64,000 nt of DNA from Rhodovarius lipocyclicus (GCF_009900765.1 NZ_JAAABL010000010.1:1-64000), one strand, 5' to 3'; positions 17,365-25,512 are shown, counted from the stretch's first letter. Program-made: numbers and translations. The notes: generated by a model not told the origin, from the sequence alone.

Positions 17365-18594
17365 ATGCCCACTGCAACCCGCCAGGCCGCCCACGCCCTT
17401 CTCACCGCCGTCCTGCAGGCCCGCCGCCCGCTGGAGGAAGCGCTGGACGCCCTGCCCGCCATGGAGGCGCGCGACCGCGCCGCCGGCCACCGCATCGCCG
17501 CCGCCGTGCTGCGGCGCATGGGCTCGCTGGACGCGGTGCTGGAACCCTATCTGAAGCGCGAGCCGCCGCCGCCCGTGCGCCAGGCACTGCGCATCGGCGC
17601 GGCGGAGCTGACCCTGCTGGGCACGCCCCCGCACGCGGCCGTCAGCGATTGCGTCTCATTGGTGCCGCGCCCGTTCTCGGGGCTGGTGAACGCCGTGCTG
17701 CGCAAGGTGGCCGCCGCCGGCCCCGCCGCGCTGGAGGGGCTGGACGCCCCCCGGCTGGACACGCCGAGCTGGCTGTGGACCGCCTGGCACAAGACCCACG
17801 GCACCGCCGTGCGCGCGATCGCGGAGGCGCATCAGCATGAGGCGCCGCTGGACCTCTCGCTAAAGCCCGGCGCCAGCGTGGAGGGGGCGGTGATGCTGCC
17901 CACCGGCACCGCCCGCCTGCCCGGCGGCACGCGCATCATGGAACTGCCGGGCTTCGCCGAGGGCACGCTGTGGGCCCAGGATGCCGCGGCCGCCCTGCCC
18001 GCCCGCCTGCTGGCCGCCCGCCCCGGGGAACGCGTGCTGGACCTGTGCGCCGCCCCCGGCGGCAAGACCGCCCAGCTGGCCGCCGCCGGCGCCACCGTGG
18101 TGGCCGTGGAGCGCGACCCCAAGCGCGCCGTGCGCCTGCGGGAGAACTTGACCCGCCTGGCCCTGCCGGCCGAGGTGGTGGTGGCCGACGGGCTGAGCTG
18201 GAAACCGGAAACCCTGTTCGACGCCATCCTGCTGGACGCGCCCTGCACCGCCACCGGCACCATCCGCCGCCACCCCGATGTGGCGCATCTGAAGCGGGTG
18301 AACGACGTGGCCAAGCTGGCCGACACGCAAACCCGCCTGCTGGAAGCCGCCTGCGCGCTGCTGGCGCCGGGCGGGCGGATCGTCTTCGCCACCTGCTCCC
18401 TGCAAGGGGAGGAAGGGGAGGCGCATCTGGCCCGGCTGCCGGAAGGCGTCGTGCTGGACGCGGTGCGGCCGGAGGAACTGCCGGGGCTGGAAATGGCGAT
18501 CACACGCGAGGGCGCGATGCGGACCCGGCCGGACATGCTGGGCGAACTCGGCGGGATGGACGGGTTCTTCGCCATGCGGCTGAAGAAGCAGTAG
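17365..18594 (+). CDS. rsmB: 16S rRNA (cytosine-5)-methyltransferase, RsmB/Sun type
   Basis: 409 residues. Residues 1-125 are the NusB-like RNA-binding domain (RQAAHALLTAVL, LRIGAAELTLLGTP, LVNAVLRK). The methyltransferase half has the SAM motif LDLCAAPGGKTAQLA at about 228-242, AVERDPKR, and DAILLDAPCTATG with one conserved Cys. VFATCSLQ carries the second, catalytic Cys. By family it makes m5C967 in small-subunit rRNA using SAM. It starts 21 bases after the binding-protein stop on the same strand. Relatives that target other rRNA positions exist, so the exact site is inferred. Confidence 0.92.
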   Translation: MPTATRQAAHALLTAVLQARRPLEEALDALPAMEARDRAAGHRIAAAVLRRMGSLDAVLEPYLKREPPPPVRQALRIGAAELTLLGTPPHAAVSDCVSLVPRPFSGLVNAVLRKVAAAGPAALEGLDAPRLDTPSWLWTAWHKTHGTAVRAIAEAHQHEAPLDLSLKPGASVEGAVMLPTGTARLPGGTRIMELPGFAEGTLWAQDAAAALPARLLAARPGERVLDLCAAPGGKTAQLAAAGATVVAVERDPKRAVRLRENLTRLALPAEVVVADGLSWKPETLFDAILLDAPCTATGTIRRHPDVAHLKRVNDVAKLADTQTRLLEAACALLAPGGRIVFATCSLQGEEGEAHLARLPEGVVLDAVRPEELPGLEMAITREGAMRTRPDMLGELGGMDGFFAMRLKKQ

Positions 18595-18639
18595 CGAGCA
18601 AGCCCCGGGCGGGGGTGCGGCCCCCTCCCCTGCTCCCGC

Positions 18640-19527
18640 CTACGCCGCCCGCGCCGCCGGCACGCCGCGCATGCGCCCGCCCGGCGTCGCCCCGGGCACG
18701 GCCGCCGCGAAATCCGCGGCATCCAGCAGCTTCGCCCAATCCGTCCCGGTCTCCACCCCCATGCGGGTGAAGGCCCAGACCACATCCTCCGTCGCCACAT
18801 TGCCCGTGGCGCCGGGCGCGTAGGGGCAGCCGCCGATGCCGCCCGCCGAGGTGTCGATCACCCGGCAGCCGGCCTCATAGGCAGCGACCGCATTGGCCAC
18901 GCCCATGCCGTAGGTGTCATGGCCATGGAAGGCGAAGCGGGGCCCGTGGGTCTCGATCGCCCAGCCGATCAGCCGCTTCACCTGGTCGGGCGCCGCATTG
19001 CCGGTGGTGTCGCACAGGGAGATCTCCATGGCGGCGTTCAGCGGCGCGACGCGGTTCACCAGCGCCTTCACGGCGTCCTCCGGCACCACGCCCTCGAAGG
19101 GGCAGTGGTAGCAGGTGGAGAGGTTGAAGCGGATCTTCACATGCGCCGGCGTCTCGCTGACCAGGGTGGAGAGTTCGGCCAGGCACTCCTCGATGCCGCG
19201 GTTCAGGTTGGCGCGGCTGTGGCCCTCGGTGGCGGACATGAAATAGCCCAGCCGGTGCGCACCCGCCTGGAGTGCCGCGTCGAAGCCGCGCCGGTTCGGC
19301 ACCAGCACGGTGCATTCCAGCCCCTCCAGCTTCAGCGCCTCGGCCAGCACATCGCCGGTATCGGCCATCTGCGGGATGGCGCGCGGGGAGACGAAGCTGC
19401 CCACCTCCATCCGGCGCAGCCCGGCGGCGTAAAGGCGGCGGACGAGTTCGATCTTGGTCTCGGTGGGGACGAAGCCCTTGATGGGCTGCAACCCGTCGCG
19501 CGGGCTGACCTCGGAAATGGCGATCAT
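18640..19527 (-). CDS. Hydroxymethylglutaryl-CoA lyase family protein
   Basis: 295 residues, a TIM-barrel lyase. SPRDGLQ (residues 8-14) supplies the Arg and metal-binding Asp, FHGHDTYGMG the His ligands, and GGCPYAPGATGNVATED the signature loop with the active-site Cys. Classic members split 3-hydroxy-3-methylglutaryl-CoA into acetoacetate and acetyl-CoA in leucine catabolism. Relatives in bacterial clusters act on other 3-hydroxyacyl-CoA dicarboxylates. Its ATG overlaps the TGA of the upstream CoA-transferase gene (ATGA), so the transferase probably makes the CoA thioester that this enzyme cleaves. No other leucine-degradation gene is adjacent, which leaves the substrate open. Confidence 0.9.
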   Translation of the reverse strand: MIAISEVSPRDGLQPIKGFVPTETKIELVRRLYAAGLRRMEVGSFVSPRAIPQMADTGDVLAEALKLEGLECTVLVPNRRGFDAALQAGAHRLGYFMSATEGHSRANLNRGIEECLAELSTLVSETPAHVKIRFNLSTCYHCPFEGVVPEDAVKALVNRVAPLNAAMEISLCDTTGNAAPDQVKRLIGWAIETHGPRFAFHGHDTYGMGVANAVAAYEAGCRVIDTSAGGIGGCPYAPGATGNVATEDVVWAFTRMGVETGTDWAKLLDAADFAAAVPGATPGGRMRGVPAARAA

Positions 19528-20708
19528 GTTGTTTCCCCCAGCAATTCCTTGAACACATGGTCATTGTGCGCGCCCGCGGCGGGGCCCGTCCAGCGCACCA
19601 TGTCGCGCGCCGGGGTGCCGTCGAAACGGAAGGGGGCGGCGGGGTGCAGCACGGGGCCGATCAGCGGGTCCTCGACCTCCATCACGATGTCGCGGGCCCG
19701 GAAATGCGGGTCCTCGGCGCAATCCTTCATGTCGTACAGGCGCGAGCACGGCACCTCGGCGGCTTCCAGCACATCCTCGGCTTCCTTGGCGGTGCGGGTG
19801 CGCGTCCAGTCGGCGATGGCGCTGTCCAGCAGTTCCACATTCTGGCAACGGCCGTGGTTGTTGGCCATGCGCGGGTCGGCCGCCAGGTCCGGCCTGCCGA
19901 TCGCGGCCATCAGCCGGCGGAAGATCAGGTCCGAATTGCCGGCGATGCACAGCCATTTGCCATCGGCGCAGGGGTAGGTGTTGGTGGGGGCGGCGGTCTT
20001 GATGGCGGCGCCCTGCGGCTGCCGCACCCAGCCGAACAGGCCGTATTCGGGCAGCATCCCCTCCATCAGGCTGAACACGGAGGATACGAGGTCCACATCC
20101 ACCACCCGGCCTTCATGGTTGCCCGCCTTCACGCCCCAGCAGGCGGAAACGAGGGCCATCGCGGCATACATGCCAGCCAGGTCGTCGCTGATCGAAACCC
20201 CGCAGCGCGGCGGCGGATAGTCGGTCTGGCCCGGATTGGCGGTCAGGTGGCGCAAGCCGCCCATCGCCTCGCCGATCGCGCCGAAGGCGGGCTTGTCGCG
20301 GTACGGCCCGTCCTGGCCGTAGCCGGAAACCCGGGCGATGATCAGCTTGGGGTTGATCGCGTGCAGGGCGGCGGGGCCCAGGCCCAGGCGCTCCAGGTAT
20401 CCGGGGCGGAAATTCTCCACCAGCGCGTCGGCGCGGGCGCACAGCTTGCGCAGCTTCGCCTTGCCGTCGTCGCTTTTCAGGTCGAGCGTGACCGACAGCT
20501 TGTTGCGCCCATGCACGCTGAACCACACCGGGTGGCCGTCCTTCAGGCTGCCCCAGCCGCGCACCGGGTCGCCCTCGGGCGGTTCCACCTTGATGACCTC
20601 CGCCCCCAGATCGGCCAGCAGCCGGGTGGCGAAGGGGGCGGCGATGTAGTGGCCGAGCTCGACCACGCGGAGGCCCGTGAGGGGCAGGTTTTTTGCGGCG
20701 TGCGACAT
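19524..20708 (-). CDS. CaiB/BaiF class III CoA-transferase
   Basis: 394 residues from the ATG at 20708. Family III transferases move CoA between acids through an aspartyl-CoA intermediate. Visible motifs are LRVVELGHYIAAPFATRLLADLGAEVIKVEPP at the N-terminus, LKSDDGKAKLRKL, VENFRPG, and GVSISDDLAGMYAA with the probable catalytic Asp175. The C-terminal GRPDLAADPRM and PHFRARDIV segments are typical. It is translationally coupled to a downstream HMG-CoA-lyase-type enzyme, suggesting activation of a hydroxydicarboxylic acid such as a citramalate- or 3-hydroxy-3-methylglutarate-like compound. A frame open further upstream to 21575 has no transferase homology and is ignored. Confidence 0.92.
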   Translation of the reverse strand: MSHAAKNLPLTGLRVVELGHYIAAPFATRLLADLGAEVIKVEPPEGDPVRGWGSLKDGHPVWFSVHGRNKLSVTLDLKSDDGKAKLRKLCARADALVENFRPGYLERLGLGPAALHAINPKLIIARVSGYGQDGPYRDKPAFGAIGEAMGGLRHLTANPGQTDYPPPRCGVSISDDLAGMYAAMALVSACWGVKAGNHEGRVVDVDLVSSVFSLMEGMLPEYGLFGWVRQPQGAAIKTAAPTNTYPCADGKWLCIAGNSDLIFRRLMAAIGRPDLAADPRMANNHGRCQNVELLDSAIADWTRTRTAKEAEDVLEAAEVPCSRLYDMKDCAEDPHFRARDIVMEVEDPLIGPVLHPAAPFRFDGTPARDMVRWTGPAAGAHNDHVFKELLGETT

Positions 20709-20846
20709 CCGCGCAGGAGGCGCGAATTTTTTTGCAACGTAAAGGGAGGCTTCAGCGTTGAGACCGCATAAGCAACCCCGGAAGCCATACCTGACCTCCC
20801 GTGGCTTCCCTCTCCCGGACTCACCGGCACTTGCTCGGTGCACTTG

Positions 20847-20913
20847 CGGGGATGGCGGTCCCTTCCCAATCTCCCCCCCCCCCAGGACCGCCATCCCCGG
20901 TTTTTTTCCGGGG
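20847..20913. promoter_or_regulatory. Long inverted repeat, C-tract and T7-loop hairpin between divergent genes
   Basis: The 245-base gap between the CoA-transferase and the small amidase subunit holds a perfect 15-base inverted repeat (arms 20847-20861 and 20885-20899). Its 23-base spacer contains an 11-base C run. The right arm runs into a second hairpin (CCGG-rich 6-base stem, T7 loop, 20895-20913), and a further T run lies at about 20918-20924. Both flanking genes point away, so this is not a normal terminator position. It could control one or both promoters or act as an RNA leader for the amidase operon. Confidence 0.5.
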
Positions 20914-20953
20914 CGCATTTTTTTCGCGCCGCAACCGTGCCACGCTGCGCCGC

Positions 20954-21145
20954 ATGGACGAGAACACCGCCGAGACCCTTGCCCTCGCCGCCGGCCTGCA
21001 CAAGGCCTGGGCGAACCACCGCGACGATGTGCTGGCGGCCCTCGCCACGCAGCAGGCCCAGCGCGGCCGCCTGCCGCGCACGCGCAACCCGGCCGATGAG
21101 CCCGCCCCCGCCTGGTCCCTGCCGAAACCGGAGCCCAAGGCATGA
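20954..21145 (+). CDS. Small AtzG/GatC-like amidase subunit (putative)
   Basis: 63 residues from the ATG at 20954. The stop overlaps the ATG of the following amidase (ATGA), so the two are translationally coupled. The protein has an N-terminal helical part (TLALAAGLHKAW, DDVLAALATQQAQRG) and a C-terminal DEPAPAWSLPKPEP stretch. This resembles the small DUF4089/AtzG-type subunits that accompany AtzE amidases and adopt a GatC-like fold, ending in an E-P-A-P motif. The assignment rests on size, position and this weak pattern. If right, it stabilises or delivers the amidase. Confidence 0.6.
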   Translation: MDENTAETLALAAGLHKAWANHRDDVLAALATQQAQRGRLPRTRNPADEPAPAWSLPKPEPKA

Positions 21146-22485
21146 GCACAGCCCCCTGGACCCTGACCCTGGCCGAGGCCTCCGCCCGCATCGCCGATGG
21201 CGCGCTGAAGCCCAGCACCCTGCTACGCTCCTGCCTGGAGCGCGTGGCGGAGGTGGAACCCCGCCTGAACGCCTGCATCCGCATCCTGGAACAGCCGGCG
21301 CTGGCCGCGGCCGAGGCGCTGGACCGCGAAACCCCGCGCGGCCCGTTGCACGGCATCCCCGTCGGCATCAAGGACATCATCGACATCGCGGGTGAGATCA
21401 CCACCTGCCATTCCGCCCAGTTGCTGGACAACCGGAAGGCCGAGGACGCCATCGTGGTGGCCCGGCTGCGCGCGGCGGGGGCGGTGTTCCCGGCCAAGCT
21501 CTCGACCCATGAATTCGCCATCGGCGGGCCGGCCTTCGACCTGCCCTTCCCGCCCGCGCGCAACCCGTGGAACACGGGCCATCACCCGGGCGGCTCCTCC
21601 TCGGGGTCCGGCGCCTCGGTCGCGGCGGGGATGTTCCCGGCGGCGCTGGGCACGGATACCGGCGGCTCGGTGCGCCACCCGGCCAGCCATTGCGGCATCG
21701 TCGGCCTGAAGCCCACCTATGACCTGGTGCCGCGCGCGGGCGTGTTCCCGCTGGCCTTCACCCTGGACCATGTGGGCCCGCTGACCCGCACGGTCGAGGA
21801 TTCGGCCATCATGCTGGAAGCCATGACCGGCAACGCCTATCGCGGCGAGATCGCGGGCGGGCTGTCCGGCCTGCGCATCGGCTATGTCCGGAATTTCCAT
21901 GAGAAGGACCAGCCCGCGCACCCCGAAATGGCCGCGTCGCTGGATGCGGCGGCGGCCCTGCTGGCCGCGCATGGTGCCACGGTGCGCGATATCGCCCTGC
22001 CCAGCCTCAATGACTTCGCCGTGGTGAACCGCACCCTGCTGGGGGCCGAGAGCGCCTCCATCCACGAATTCTGGCTGCGCGAGGCGCCGGAGAAATACGC
22101 GGGCGTCACCCGCCGCCGCCTGCTGCCCGGCATGTTCGTGACGGGCGCCGATGTGGTGCAGGCCCAGCGTCACCGCGCCAAGCTGCTGGCCGCCGTGCAG
22201 GCCGCCTTCGAGGAGGTGGACATCCTGCTCTGCGCCTCCTCCATGGACCCCGCCGCGCGCATCGACGATGTGCCGGAGGTGGAGCGCACCTATCCCCGCC
22301 AGGCGCGCACCGCCTTCAACGTGACCGGCCATCCGGCGATCACGCTGATGTCGGGCCTGTCCTCCGGCGGGTTGCCGCTGTCGGTTCAGTTCGTCGCCCC
22401 CGCCTGGCGGGAGGCGCTGCTGTTCCGCGCCGCCGCCGGATATGAGGCGCTGGCGGGCTTCAAGGGCATGCGGCCGCCGCTGTGA
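21142..22485 (+). CDS. Amidase signature family hydrolase (AtzE/GatA-like)
   Basis: 447 residues with an intact Ser-cisSer-Lys triad: Lys77 in GIPVGIKDII, Ser152 in GGSSSGSG, and nucleophile Ser176 in GTDTGGSVRHP. GLKPTYDLVPRAGVFPL and DHVGPLTRTVED follow as in GatA/AtzE. Members hydrolyse amides such as biuret derivatives, aryl amides or Gln in tRNA-dependent transamidation. No GatB is near, so a catabolic or biosynthetic amidase is more likely than GatCAB. It is coupled upstream to a small AtzG-like protein and downstream, by a TGATG junction, to a phosphorylase-like gene. Confidence 0.9.
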   Translation: MSTAPWTLTLAEASARIADGALKPSTLLRSCLERVAEVEPRLNACIRILEQPALAAAEALDRETPRGPLHGIPVGIKDIIDIAGEITTCHSAQLLDNRKAEDAIVVARLRAAGAVFPAKLSTHEFAIGGPAFDLPFPPARNPWNTGHHPGGSSSGSGASVAAGMFPAALGTDTGGSVRHPASHCGIVGLKPTYDLVPRAGVFPLAFTLDHVGPLTRTVEDSAIMLEAMTGNAYRGEIAGGLSGLRIGYVRNFHEKDQPAHPEMAASLDAAAALLAAHGATVRDIALPSLNDFAVVNRTLLGAESASIHEFWLREAPEKYAGVTRRRLLPGMFVTGADVVQAQRHRAKLLAAVQAAFEEVDILLCASSMDPAARIDDVPEVERTYPRQARTAFNVTGHPAITLMSGLSSGGLPLSVQFVAPAWREALLFRAAAGYEALAGFKGMRPPL

Positions 22486-23126
22486 TGCTGGTCGCCGTCG
22501 GTTTCCAGGCGGAGGCGGCGCTGCTGCCCCCGGGTATGGCGGTGGTCTGCGCCGCCGCCAACCCGGCGCTGCTGGCGCGCCGGCTGGCAGCCCTGCCCCG
22601 GCCCGAACGCATCCTGAGCTTCGGCGTGGCGGGCGGGCTGGACCCCGCCTTGCCCAGCGGCGCGCTGCTGCTGGCCTCGGCGTTGATGGCACCCGAGGGC
22701 CCCTATACCCCCGACGCCGCCTGGACCGCCCAGCTGGCCGCCGCCACCGGGGCGCGCCCCGTGGTGCTGGCGGGCTGCGACACGCTGATCGCCTCGGCGG
22801 CGGAAAAGGCCGCGCTGCGCGCCCGCACCGGCGCCGCCGCCGTGGATATGGAAAGCGCCGTGGTGGCCCGGCACTGCGCCTCACTGGGCATTCCCTTCGC
22901 CGTGCTGCGCGCCGTGGGCGACACCGCGCATGAGGCCCTGCCCCCCGCCGCCGCCCATGGGCTGGATGAGGACGGCAACCCCGCCCCCTGGCGGGTGCTG
23001 CGCGCGCTGCTGCGCCGCCCGCAGGATCTGCCCGGGCTGATCCGCCTGGCGCGCCGCACCGGCACCGCCCTGGCCGCGCTGAAACCCGCCATCGGCGCCG
23101 CGCTGAAACACTCCGCCACAGGCTGA
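22485..23126 (+). CDS. Nucleoside-phosphorylase superfamily protein (HpnG-like)
   Basis: 213 residues starting at an ATG that shares one base with the amidase stop (TGATG). The fold is of the purine-nucleoside/MTA phosphorylase superfamily: MLVAVGFQAEAAL, RILSFGVAGGLDP, GALLLASALMAPEGPY, AVDMESAVVARHCASLGIPFAVLRAVGD. The DMES segment is the substrate-contacting core and the LRAVGDTA strand is typical. The pattern resembles HpnG, the hopanoid-associated phosphorylase that removes adenine from adenosylhopane, but no other hopanoid gene is in the window. A general nucleosidase remains possible. Confidence 0.78.
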   Translation: MLVAVGFQAEAALLPPGMAVVCAAANPALLARRLAALPRPERILSFGVAGGLDPALPSGALLLASALMAPEGPYTPDAAWTAQLAAATGARPVVLAGCDTLIASAAEKAALRARTGAAAVDMESAVVARHCASLGIPFAVLRAVGDTAHEALPPAAAHGLDEDGNPAPWRVLRALLRRPQDLPGLIRLARRTGTALAALKPAIGAALKHSATG

Positions 23127-23141
23127 CACCTTGCCAGCGCC

Positions 23142-23627
23142 GTGGCGGGGTTCCAGAAATCCGTCATGCCGTTCGTGTTGGCCATATTGGCGGCCCTGGC
23201 CCCCGCCTTCGCCAAGCTCTCCGAGGGCTGGTTCGAGCTGGTGCCCTGCGAGCTGTGCCTGTGGCAGCGGGCCCCCTATTGGGTGGCGGTGCCGCTGTTC
23301 CTGGCCGCGGGCTTCCTGCCGCGCCGGTGTGGGCTGTTCCTGGCGCTGGGGGGGCTGGCCTGCCTGGTCTCGGCCGCGATCGGGGGGTTCCATGCCGGGG
23401 TGGAATGGGGCTGGTGGCCCTCGCCCCTGCCCGGCTGCGCGGCGCCGACCGCGCAGGCCAATATGAGCCTGGATGACCTGATGCGCTCGCTGGCCCCGGC
23501 GCCGACCAAGCCCTGCGATGCCGCGACCTTCCTGATCCCCGGCCTGCCGGTCTCCATGGCGGCGATGAACGCGATCTATGGGGCGGTCGTGGCGGGGTTG
23601 GCTTTCCTCACCGCGAGGCGGCGCTGA
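23142..23627 (+). CDS. dsbB: Disulfide bond formation protein B family
   Basis: 161 residues from a GTG at 23142; an ATG at 23166 would give a shorter form and neither has a clear ribosome-binding site. DsbB-type proteins reoxidise periplasmic DsbA and pass electrons to quinone. Four hydrophobic helices are visible. The first periplasmic loop has the CxxC motif PCELCLWQRAPYW (Cys36, Cys39). The second loop carries Cys99 (PLPGCAAP) and Cys125 (KPCDAATF), the second redox pair. It follows the phosphorylase gene by 15 bases, and its 3' end overlaps the convergent next gene by 20 bases. Confidence 0.9.
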   Translation: MAGFQKSVMPFVLAILAALAPAFAKLSEGWFELVPCELCLWQRAPYWVAVPLFLAAGFLPRRCGLFLALGGLACLVSAAIGGFHAGVEWGWWPSPLPGCAAPTAQANMSLDDLMRSLAPAPTKPCDAATFLIPGLPVSMAAMNAIYGAVVAGLAFLTARRR

Positions 23628-24228
23628 GGGTTCCGCCCAGGGTCGTTCCCAGGGCCGCCATCGCCGCATCCGGCACCGTCATCACCCGCGCGCCCCCGCC
23701 CGCCACCGCCATGGAGGCCTGGGCCAGCGCCACCGTCTCCGCCCCCACGGCCGCCGCGCGGATCGCCGCCGCGTAGCCTTCCGCATCCCCCGCCTTGAAC
23801 CGCGCCCAGGCCCCGGGCACCAGCCGCAACTCCCACGCCTTGCCCGCCGGCGCCGCCGCCGCGAACAGCGCGCGGGTGGGTTCCAACGTCGTCTCCACCG
23901 CGCACAGCACCAGCAGACGCCCGGGCCGCGCCATGGCCGCGCGCGCCAGCGCCGCATCCACGCGCAGGGCGGGGATGGGCCAGGTGGCGCCCTCCAGCGC
24001 CGGGCCCAGGGTGGAGCAGGTGAGCAGCAGCGCCGACGCCCCCGGCAGGGCGCGGGCCAGCTCGGCCCGGGTTTCGGCCAGGATGGCGGGGGTGGCGCCG
24101 CCCGCGGCCTCCGCGCCCGCCAGCAGGTCCGGTCGCAGGGCGTGGCGCAGGGTCAGCCCATGGCGGGCGGCCGCGGCCTCGAACAGCGGGATGTTGCTGG
24201 CGGCGGTGTGCAGGCAGGCGACGGTCAT
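23608..24228 (-). CDS. Asp/Glu racemase-like protein
   Basis: 206 residues from the ATG at 24228. The layout is that of the aspartate/glutamate/hydantoin racemase superfamily: VACLHTAASNIPLFE at the start, LLLTCSTLGPALEG with a probable catalytic Cys, and a second half (LLVLCAVETTLEPTRALF) with another Cys. ALAQASMAV near the C-terminus matches the family helix. The substrate could be an amino acid, a hydantoin or another alpha-hydrogen acid. It is divergent from an MFS transporter, across a gap with a short palindrome, and convergent with dsbB. Confidence 0.72.
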   Translation of the reverse strand: MTVACLHTAASNIPLFEAAAARHGLTLRHALRPDLLAGAEAAGGATPAILAETRAELARALPGASALLLTCSTLGPALEGATWPIPALRVDAALARAAMARPGRLLVLCAVETTLEPTRALFAAAAPAGKAWELRLVPGAWARFKAGDAEGYAAAIRAAAVGAETVALAQASMAVAGGGARVMTVPDAAMAALGTTLGGTLSAASR

Positions 24229-24281
24229 GCGCCAGGGTCGCATGGGCCATGCCAGGGTTGAAGCGCCCCCCGGCCGCATGC

Positions 24282-24299
24282 CACATGCTGGGGCATGTG
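24282..24299. promoter_or_regulatory. Short palindrome between divergent racemase-like and MFS genes
   Basis: Perfect 7-base inverted arms (CACATGC / GCATGTG) around a 4-base spacer, centred 38-54 bases upstream of both start codons. The size and position suit a repressor operator for the pair, but no regulator gene adjoins it. Confidence 0.35.
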
Positions 24300-24336
24300 C
24301 CCTCACCCCGCCTTTTCCGCCCGCGAGCCCTGAGGG

Positions 24337-25497
24337 ATGTCCGCCGTTCTGACCCGTGCCACGCCGCCCGGCGTGTGGCTGTTCGTCGCCGCCGCCACCT
24401 GCGCCTTCGGCGGCGTCTGGATGAGCGTGCCGCTGGCCTCGGTCCTGCTGGCCGAACGTGGGGAGGCCCCGGCGCTGGTCGGGCTCTACGCGGCCTCGGT
24501 GTGGGTCACGGCGCTGGTCTCGGCGCCCTTCACCCCCTGGGTGGCGGGCTGGTTCGGGGGGGCGGTGAAGCTGCACCGGCTGGCGGGGCTGGGCTGCGTG
24601 CTGGCGCTGCTGGGGCTTTCGACCAACCCGGCCCTGCCCTTCTGGTTCCTGCTGGGGCCGGTGCTGGGCCTGTCCTCCTGCTTCACCTGGACGACATCGG
24701 ACGCCATCGCGGGCGCCATGGCCCCGCCGGGGCGTGAGGGACGGTTCCTGGGCATCTATCAGACCTTCGTCTCCGCCGCGATCGGCGGCGGCCCGGCCGT
24801 GCTGTGGCTGACCGGCGTGCGGGCGGAGGCCTTCGCGGCCTCGGCCTGCATCATCCTGGTCGGCACCCTGCTGACGCTGGCAGTGAAGGAGCCGCGGGGC
24901 GCCGTGCCGCGCCGCATGCGGGTCTCGGTGCCGCGCCTGCGGCCGGTGGCGCTGATGATGATCGCCCCGGCCGGGGCGGCGGTGCTGTGCGGTTCCCTGG
25001 AAGGGGTCGCCGGCGCCGTATTCCCGGTGCAGGCGCTGGGCCTGGGCATGAGTGCGGCGGCCGCCGCCAGCATCGTGGTGGCCACGGGCTTCGGCAATGT
25101 GCTGGCGCAATTCCCGGTGGGCTGGTTCGCGGACCGTTTCGGCACCCATCGCGCCCTGCTGGGCTGCGCGGTGCTGGTCGCGGTGGGCTCTCTGCTGTGG
25201 CCGCTGCTGGCGCCGGGGCTGGCGGTGTGGCCGCTGCTGTCGGTGTGGGGCGGGGCGGCCGGGGCGATCTATACGCTGGGCATGGTGCGCGCGGTGCAGC
25301 GCTTCGCGGGGCCGGCCCGGGCCATGGGCATGGCGGGGCTCAACACCGCCTATCTGCTGGGGGGCGCGGTGGGGGCGCCGCTGGGCGGGCTGGTGCTGCA
25401 GGCGGTGCCGGGGGCCGGCCTGCCGGTGGCGCTCGCCGCGCTGGCGCTGGGCGGGGGCCTGGCGCTGAGCCTGGCCGCGTTGCGGCGCGGCGGTTAG
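24337..25497 (+). CDS. Major facilitator superfamily transporter
   Basis: 386 residues with about 12 hydrophobic helices in two halves, in the inner membrane. Between helices 2 and 3 it has a weak form of the MFS loop, and in the second half NVLAQFPVGWFADRFGTHRALLG is a clear motif A (G-x-x-x-D-R-x-G). SSCFTWTTSDAIAGAMAPPGREGRFLGIYQ is the central loop. The nearest relatives by pattern are small-molecule efflux or uptake carriers of the YcaD/arabinose-efflux type. The substrate is unknown; the divergent racemase-like gene hints at an amino-acid-like compound. Confidence 0.87.
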   Translation: MSAVLTRATPPGVWLFVAAATCAFGGVWMSVPLASVLLAERGEAPALVGLYAASVWVTALVSAPFTPWVAGWFGGAVKLHRLAGLGCVLALLGLSTNPALPFWFLLGPVLGLSSCFTWTTSDAIAGAMAPPGREGRFLGIYQTFVSAAIGGGPAVLWLTGVRAEAFAASACIILVGTLLTLAVKEPRGAVPRRMRVSVPRLRPVALMMIAPAGAAVLCGSLEGVAGAVFPVQALGLGMSAAAAASIVVATGFGNVLAQFPVGWFADRFGTHRALLGCAVLVAVGSLLWPLLAPGLAVWPLLSVWGGAAGAIYTLGMVRAVQRFAGPARAMGMAGLNTAYLLGGAVGAPLGGLVLQAVPGAGLPVALAALALGGGLALSLAALRRGG

Positions 25498-25512
25498 GGC
25501 GGGGGCGGCTAG

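Noticed and set aside
19524-21575. A longer CoA-transferase with 289 extra N-terminal residues
   Set aside because: The extension is low-complexity and runs over the divergent promoter region and small amidase-subunit gene; homology begins at the ATG at 20708.
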